Positions 58,152 through 64,000 of a stretch of DNA of 64,000 nt are shown here, one piece after another (positions within the stretch are counted from its first letter, which is position 1; each line of letters opens with the position of its first letter). The notes beneath the pieces were generated by a model. The model saw nothing but the letters and a program-made list of their open reading frames with translations. It was not told the origin of the DNA and did no database searches. Source of the stretch: Capsicum annuum (taxonomy: Eukaryota; Streptophyta; Magnoliopsida; Solanales; Solanaceae); the NCBI RefSeq assembly GCF_002878395.1, contig NC_061118.1, positions 126,703,239 through 126,767,238 on the forward strand, in the 5' to 3' direction. The position numbers and the translations under genes are program-made.

Positions 58152-59965
58152 TATATATATATATGTTCATTTAGACTATACAAAGATTCACATTTACGCT
58201 TGGATATAGATAATTCGCTACAAATATATATAGATGTTCATTTGTACTTTACAAAGATATGATACATTATTATATAGATAGAGTATGTGCATATTTGTTC
58301 AGAGTGGCTTTTGTGAGATATCCACTAACATTATAGCTGACCATTGAGAGATAAATTAATTATTCACATCAAGTTGTTCAAGTTCGGGTTTTAGTGGCAC
58401 TATCTGGAGGCTTTACAAAAAGAAATATTATCTTTGGCATCCAGGTAGGCTAGGCTTACCCTGCCTTTAGATATAGTTTATATATAGAAGTTGTGTACTA
58501 TTATGGTAGTTTTGGGTAAGTACTTGTAGTTGCCTACCATTTGATAAATAACATGTCTTATTTATATTGATTAGTACCCCATTCTAGTAATTTTTGGTAT
58601 TTTATCTTTAAGTATGATATAGCATCTATAACTTTAGGACGTTGAATGAAGTTGCGAGAACTTGAATTTTTTTCCTTTTTAATTAAGATGTATGGATGGC
58701 TAGTTAAATATATTTTAGTTTTGATTTAGGTTTAGTCTATACTTTATTTCTCTCATTGATTGTAAATTTTGGTACCACTATTTACATAGGTTTTTGTATG
58801 GTTTGGATTTTAATATTACAGTTGGGTATGGTTATTATGAGTTTTGGTTCGAGTTCAGCATCAAATTATGGTGATTTTTAAGTATTAGAACTAATTATGG
58901 TTGTTCTGGGAGTTGTGGTTTCTCTGATTTCTGGTTTGAGTCAGGCATCAGATTATGAGTTTTGTTGTATATAATATATGTTGCCTCTTATTATTATGCA
59001 CTATTTTTTATTTGAATCCAATATATGGCCTCTTGTTATTATCCACCACTACCAGTTCTGGTCTGGCATATGGCCCCATGCTACATCCCTTTGGAGTCTG
59101 TTAAAGCCCAATGCACATCTAGATGATTGCTATGATTTCTTGGGATTATCTTCGTTACGGATTATTTATGTTTATTTTCCCTAAGTACTTTTTTTGAGTG
59201 TCTCACAGGCTTACAGGGTACGATTGGGTTAATTATCTTATTCACTGTGCCTAGTGAGCTTAAGGGCCCAAATTAGGTTATGTTTTATTTTTCTTTATTA
59301 CTGCATTATTTATTTTCTGTATCACTTATATTAATTCCTTTACCATGTTTTAATAGCTTGGCAGTTTTTTTATCTTTCTATCCTTATCTACTGTTGACAT
59401 AGATTACACCCTTGCTTTGTAGTTATACTTTTTCTAAATGGAGCTTAGTTGGACGATGATGCCTACTAAGTACCTATTGCTTTGGTACTCATACAACACC
59501 TCATCTTTTCCCTAATGTAGATCTATGTAATAGAACCCGACGTTGACGTGATTCCTACCTTTCAGTAACGATTCAGAGCAAGGTAAGCTTTCTGGCGACC
59601 GAGGCTTATCCTTCTCTATTTACTCTAATACAGTCTTTTCTACTAGAGACAACTTGTATATATTGTGTATATCGGGGATTCTGTCTAGTACTCTTGATAT
59701 ATTTTAGAAGTGGCACTAGTCCCGACCTTACTAGGTCTTGGAAGGGATTCGTTTGTGTATTTGGTCCTTTTCCTTCTCTCGTTTTAATCTATGATATATG
59801 TTTCCATTCTATTTGTCACTTATTATTACTACCTCTATCATTATATGTAATCTTTTGTCATTTCTTCCTTTAAGCTCGTTACCTATCATTTTGGGCTATA
59901 GCTTGGCCTGTCGACTAGTGAGTTAAGGTAGGCGCCATCATGACTTGAGAAATTGGGTCATGACA
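57497..59965 (+). repeat. GYP-D 3' LTR with expanded TA microsatellite
   Basis: 2469 bp, TATAATGACCCTCACGG...GGGTCATGACA; the initial TG has become TA. It is collinear with the 5' LTR except for a TA run at about 58081-58166. The ORF 58978-59184 is a chance frame. Confidence 0.93.
58081..58166. repeat. Long (TA)n microsatellite
   Basis: About 80 bases of almost pure TA with GTATG and GA interruptions, inside the GYP-D 3' LTR. The matching place in the 5' LTR (about 53325-53353) has a short mixed TA/GT tract. Confidence 0.95.
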
Positions 59966-59970
59966 AAATA

Positions 59971-60289
59971 ATCTAAAGAATATGTCATGGAGTTTATGAG
60001 GAACAGTGTAATGATTGCTATGAAGAAAATATAACAGACCAAAAACTATCCTAAAATAGTAGCTCTGCCTAGCTCTGTTTTGCACCTGTTTCACCCATTT
60101 CTTTGGCCTAAATTTGTTCTAATACATTCTCTATGAACCTGTACAATTATTTGATATGGTTGCTTAATTTTTAGGTACTTTAGTCTTCAAATGGCCTTGA
60201 ATTAAATAACAATGGGTAAGAATATTTTGACCAAGTGGTAGAAGATGATTACAATGATCAAGAGGTGTTTGTATCACTAACATTCTATT
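59971..60289. other. Flank of GYP-D, no gene seen
   Basis: Continuation of the sequence interrupted at 52718. It ends with a TTTTTAGGTAC stretch before the transposon-protein text. No domain is visible. Confidence 0.45.
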
Positions 60290-61110
60290 GATTGTATGAT
60301 TGCCTAATCCAAAGAACTTCACCTGCAAAAGAGGCACTCTTTTCAATGGTCTTGTAGCTCGATGGGCTTATTTCTATGCGAAGTTGAAGACTAGCAGCTG
60401 GATGTACTTTTTTGAAGAGCCAATAAAGGCAAATTTCATAAAGGTGAGGGAGTTCTACGCCAATGCTGCTGACATTAACTTTTCTAATGACCTGGTTGTC
60501 ATGGTTTGAGGAAAGCATACCCGATTTAACCATTTTATAATCAATGACTATAATAGCCTTCCTAATATGAATAATGAGATATCATACAAAGCAAAGGAAA
60601 GTGGTGAGGGATGCAAATGGAATGTTAAGAATTTACATGATAACATATGCCTAATTGGATAGCCAACAATGTGCAGATTGAATCTTTAAAGTTCACTACT
60701 CAAGTTAAATCATGGCTCTCCATAATCTCTAACTGATAATTTCTTTAAAAATGAGACTAACGTCCCTATGTAGAGATCTCAAGTTATTTTCACCATTATG
60801 GAGGGAATCCAAGTGAATATTGGAGCAATTATTGTCAAATAAATTCTAGAGGTAATTGTCAAAAAGTCCAAAATTCTATTTCCCCTCCTTGATGACAAAA
60901 TTCTGCAAATATGTTGGGTCGCCAAGAAGGATGAGGATTATCTTAAGGGTCTGTAAAATCTACTCTATATTTTTAATAAAAAAGGGGTTGATAATATGCT
61001 TAAGAAATGGAATATTTATATGGCATCACAAACTTTTGGCACCTTTATTGAGGCTAGTAAGGGGATTGACCCAGCTAGAGTTTCAGTGTCCATAGTGCCA
61101 CTGCTGAATG
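60290..61110 (+). pseudogene. Degenerate 'putative plant transposon protein' domain (Transposase_32-like)
   Basis: Text in order: KRGTLFNGLVARWAYFYAKL, WMYFFEEPIKANFIKVREFYANAADI (about 60390-60475), a stop, FNHFIINDYNSLP, GCKWNVKNLHDN, then VNIGAIIVK and ILFPLLDDKI across frame changes to about 60905. From family memory, this fits the plant domain with the VREFYAN and YYGLP blocks that Pfam names as a putative plant transposon protein; no database was searched. Its biochemical role is unknown. It is often found in large non-autonomous elements of Solanaceae. Open parts are 60300-60509 and 60856-61095. It may be the interior of an older element whose edges I could not find, possibly TAT-2 itself. 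Confidence 0.6.
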
Positions 61111-61151
61111 AATGCCCCTCACTCAAACATATTTCCTACTACGTGTATGTT

Positions 61152-62541
61152 TGTCACAACCTAGAAATTGAGTTCATGATAACACCTACCTAACCTTGCC
61201 TTGGTGGCCAAACAAAAAACAATTGATACGAAATATGAAAATAAGAAGAAGTAAAGCAATATAAGACTTCTAGCCATAATAAGCATAAAACCAAAATATG
61301 TGAATTAAGTATATTTGAATCTCAAAACCTAATATCATAAGTATAAAGAGAATCTATGATAATGCTGAAGTCTGATAATCCAACACAATCTCTAAATAAA
61401 AGTAAAAACACAAAAAAATAGATGTAGGCAAATGGGGAGCTCACTAGTACTTTAGATCCGCTCTCATAGAACAAATTAGCTACTGCAGGTCGCACTGATA
61501 CTAGGATATTCATCAAAAAGGAACATAAGTAGAAGTGAGTACGATCCACTTGCACTCAGTAGGTATCATAGGTTGACTGAGAAAATTTTAAAACCAAACA
61601 AACAAGTAAAGAATACTAGAAAGCATGCTTGCACTCACATATAGAAATTTACCAATAGTGGCTCAAATCATATCTCCTAATAATTCTACAAGTCTAATAT
61701 CAATATAAGAAAACCTACACACTTATATACAAGACAAGGCTAAATACACTATAACAAACACATAAGTAGAACTGAAAAATGAGAAAATACAATGTAAATA
61801 TAGTGCGATCATGATGAAGTAAGCCATTGCATAGACGCCATCTCATGACTTTGTATAGACATTCTGAGAATAAGCATCCAAGACTGTACCCATGGATGTT
61901 CAGCACCCATATACTTTCCAAATCTCAATCTCATATATTTTTGGCAAAGTCTTCAATTACAGTTTTCATTAGGTGTTTCATTTTCCTTAAAAATCATTAT
62001 TTTTTCTATTTTACCAATTGCATGTATATGGATGAAAGATAAATGGATGTTTTCTTAATAACCAATACAATATCATATGTAATGAATCAAGTCAATGATG
62101 GTATTAGATGAGATTAAATATTCTTTATATCTCTAAGAATCATGATATAAGCCATCATATGACACCACAATAATGAATAGTCATGTAAGACATCAAGAAT
62201 TTCAATTCTAATTATTTTTTATGCATACAATAAAGATAGATGGAAAATAATATTCAAATAAGACTGATATCAACCCCACCTGGGTATTACCATAATAATC
62301 ATCTCTCAAGTAAAATATGATATTCACATATGCTCTTACTCGAGTATCAAAATAATAATAATCTCTTAAGTCAACTATAATGCTTTAATAAAACCACACT
62401 CAGGCAATACAACAATAATAATCTCTCAAAGTCCATATTACTTAAAACGGGCCCCACACAGGAAAAATATAATAAAACAACTATCTCAAAACATGAATCT
62501 CACAATGCAATCTCCCATGCATAGTTTCATAATTTATGTCA
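61152..62541 (-). repeat. Probable solo LTR of a reverse-strand Ty3 element, TSD ATGTT
   Basis: On the plus strand TGTCACAACC...TTATGTCA, 1390 bp, with ATGTT at 61147-61151 and 62542-62546. The block CTCAGTAGGTATCATAGGTTGACTGAG (about 61556-61581, given in part) and the CACCTACCT start are, in reverse, features of Ty3 LTRs related to 27-2330. No coding domain inside; ORFs at 61322-62042 are chance. Orientation is inferred from the start motif only. Confidence 0.7.
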
Positions 62542-62585
62542 ATGTTTAATTATCTAGCCTTGCCAGAAAAAAGTTACGCCATAAC

Positions 62586-64000
62586 TGTAATACCCCGCAT
62601 TTTTTGGGAAAGAATTCAAATCGTTGTTCCTATGCATATGGATCCTAACCTAATGATTCCTTGTTAATATAAGTGTGATGATAATATATATAGTGTGGGA
62701 ATACCTTTGATCATTAATTGAGGTCATAAATATCTCACAACTCAATGATGGGTTAAGACTGCTTCTATCGATTAATTTTAGTGAATGCTTCAGCTTGGGT
62801 TAACTTTCAATGACAATTACACCCTGTACATAATTATTTATGTGTACTAAAAGATACCAAAAGAAATGTCTTCTATTCCTCTTTCCAATGCAACTGGTTT
62901 TAACTTAATCTGATATCGGAGCAAAAAGTTATGCTCATTTTACTTCAAAGTATTTGTTCGTCAACTAAGTGACAACTACGCTAATCAGCCATCACTTAGG
63001 TGAGGACTAAAACTAACAAGCCATCAACTAAGTGATGAGCCATCATCTTTAGTCCTCTGCCTAGGACAGTAAGGGGAATTCTAGCCTGAAAGTGATGATT
63101 TAGGTGACGAGCCATCACCTAAGTGACGGTCCATCAACTAAAAAATTCAGTGATTTTGTTGGTTTTCCTAGGGGTATTTTGGTATTTTCCTCACCCCAAA
63201 TTTCTCCAACATGATTTAATTCATCTAAAACAAGTTATAATCTATCTTTTATCAGTTTTTAACATCTCAAATACTCTCCTCTCAAAAACAAGAAAAAATT
63301 AAAGTTTTCTCTAAGTTCTAGATTTCAAGAAAAGGGTCAAGATTAAGGTTCCAATCTTCAAGTTAAATAACATAAGGTACGTGGGGTTTTCCTAAACTAC
63401 ATGGGTATATTAAAATCATTTTGAGTAAGGTTTAAAGTTACGAAATCATATGTTTATGAAGGGTGTTGAAATTTTATTAACAAATATGCATTAAGAACCC
63501 TTTCGATGATAATGTTTTGGTCTTGAAGCCTTCCCCCCAAAAATCTAAATTGTACCTGTATATAAGTATTTATGCATTTTAAGTTTGAAATATGAATAGA
63601 AAACATGAATATTTATACTCCCTCTCTTGTTATGACATCACTTGATCTCACTTGTTATGAATTCATGAATTCTTATATTGAAGCATGGCATAAACATTTT
63701 GACTTATTGTTGAATGATTTGACTTTAGTTGTGAAACTGAAGAGAGGGTGTTTTCTATTTAATATAAATAAAAAGTGATGATTTAAAGAGTTTTATGTTT
63801 TTCTATAAAGAAATGCACCACCATATGTTTAAGAATTGAAAGAGAGAATATTTACATAAGGTTTTTTATCAATTTCGATATACGAATTTTCTTGTACTAT
63901 TTGAATGATTTGGTGGTACAAACATTATGTTTTGAATAAAAGATTGCATCATGATATTGTATGTCTTAGATACATGACTAGCAAGTCTTGGTATGACTAT
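62586..64000 (+). repeat. LTR of a Ty3 element, cut by the right edge
   Basis: Starts TGTAATACCCCGCATTTT. The order of blocks follows the DEL-2 LTR: a palindromic module (62950-63145), GGGGTATTTTGGTATTTTCC, the AAGGTACGTGGGGTTTTCCTAAA block (about 63374; DEL-2 has AGGTACGTCGGGTTTATCC at about 46216), and CATGACTAGCAAGTCTTGGTATGA near the end. It is a related but distinct family. The rest of the element lies to the right of the window. Confidence 0.78.

Larger units (their letters stand above)
52719..59965 (+). mobile_element. GYP-D: non-autonomous Ty3/gypsy element with gag and protease only, TSD AAATA
   Basis: Perfect AAATA duplications at 52714-52718 and 59966-59970. The LTRs are 52719-55175 and 57497-59965 (2457 and 2469 bp). 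The interior is only about 2.3 kb: PBS, decayed gag and a protease fragment that stops before RT. RT, RNase H, integrase and chromodomain are absent, so it was either born as a deletion derivative that still moved or suffered deletion after insertion. The same LTR family occurs in reverse orientation at 27-2330. Confidence 0.93.

Noticed and set aside
61715..62042. ORFs on both strands near the right end
   Set aside because: Located in a probable solo LTR; no motifs and no start context.
1..64000. A host gene or a metabolic or defence gene cluster
   Set aside because: I checked the longer frames on both strands by eye and each is a retroelement protein, an antisense shadow or low-complexity sequence.

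Overview
This is repeat-dense plant nuclear DNA: AT-rich, without operons, and built almost entirely of LTR retrotransposons lying inside one another. The families (Ty3 chromoviruses with a chromodomain after integrase, Tat/Ogre-like elements primed by tRNA-Asp, a TNT1-94-like Ty1/copia element, a fragment resembling the 'putative plant transposon protein' domain) and the feel of the protein text suggest a large dicot genome, most likely Solanaceae; the species is not claimed. I see no intact host gene, tRNA, rRNA or CRISPR. Every coding region here is a broken retroelement gene. Names used below are working labels: TAT-1, TAT-2, COP-1, TEK-R, DEL-1, DEL-2, GYP-D.

Layout. 1-2330 is the 5' LTR of a reverse-strand Ty3 element that runs off the left edge. 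2331-5450 is unassigned AT-rich sequence. From about 5450 to 49506 lies TAT-2, split by two insertions: COP-1 (5830-38390) and DEL-2 (38409-47781, TSD ATGGA). COP-1 carries a tandem duplication of about 2.9 kb (junction at 18291). Its first unit is interrupted by TAT-1 (9083-17539, TSD CACAC), which itself contains a reverse-strand LTR at 10753-13312. The RNase H region of COP-1 is interrupted by reverse-strand TEK-R (22438-37308), whose LTR was later hit by DEL-1 (23063-31046, TSD AAAAT). Nesting is four deep on two branches.

Right of TAT-2 come a reverse solo LTR (49507-52270, TSD CCCTT), the non-autonomous GYP-D (52719-59965, TSD AAATA; gag and protease but no RT or integrase), a degenerate plant transposon-protein fragment (60290-61110), a probable solo LTR (61152-62541, TSD ATGTT) and the start of another LTR running off the right edge (62586-64000).

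How the parts work. In life each complete element would have supplied Gag, protease, RT/RNase H and integrase to copy and insert itself. Here every pol frame has stops or frameshifts, and several catalytic residues are lost. TAT-1, TAT-2 and GYP-D look non-autonomous and would have needed proteins in trans. The most notable observations are palindromic modules inside several unrelated LTRs, a paired substitution that preserves one stem between the two LTRs of DEL-2, a shared orphan ORF in TAT-1 and TAT-2, a strong excess of TAG stops in DEL-2 gag, and a segment at 35516-37220 that I could not classify.
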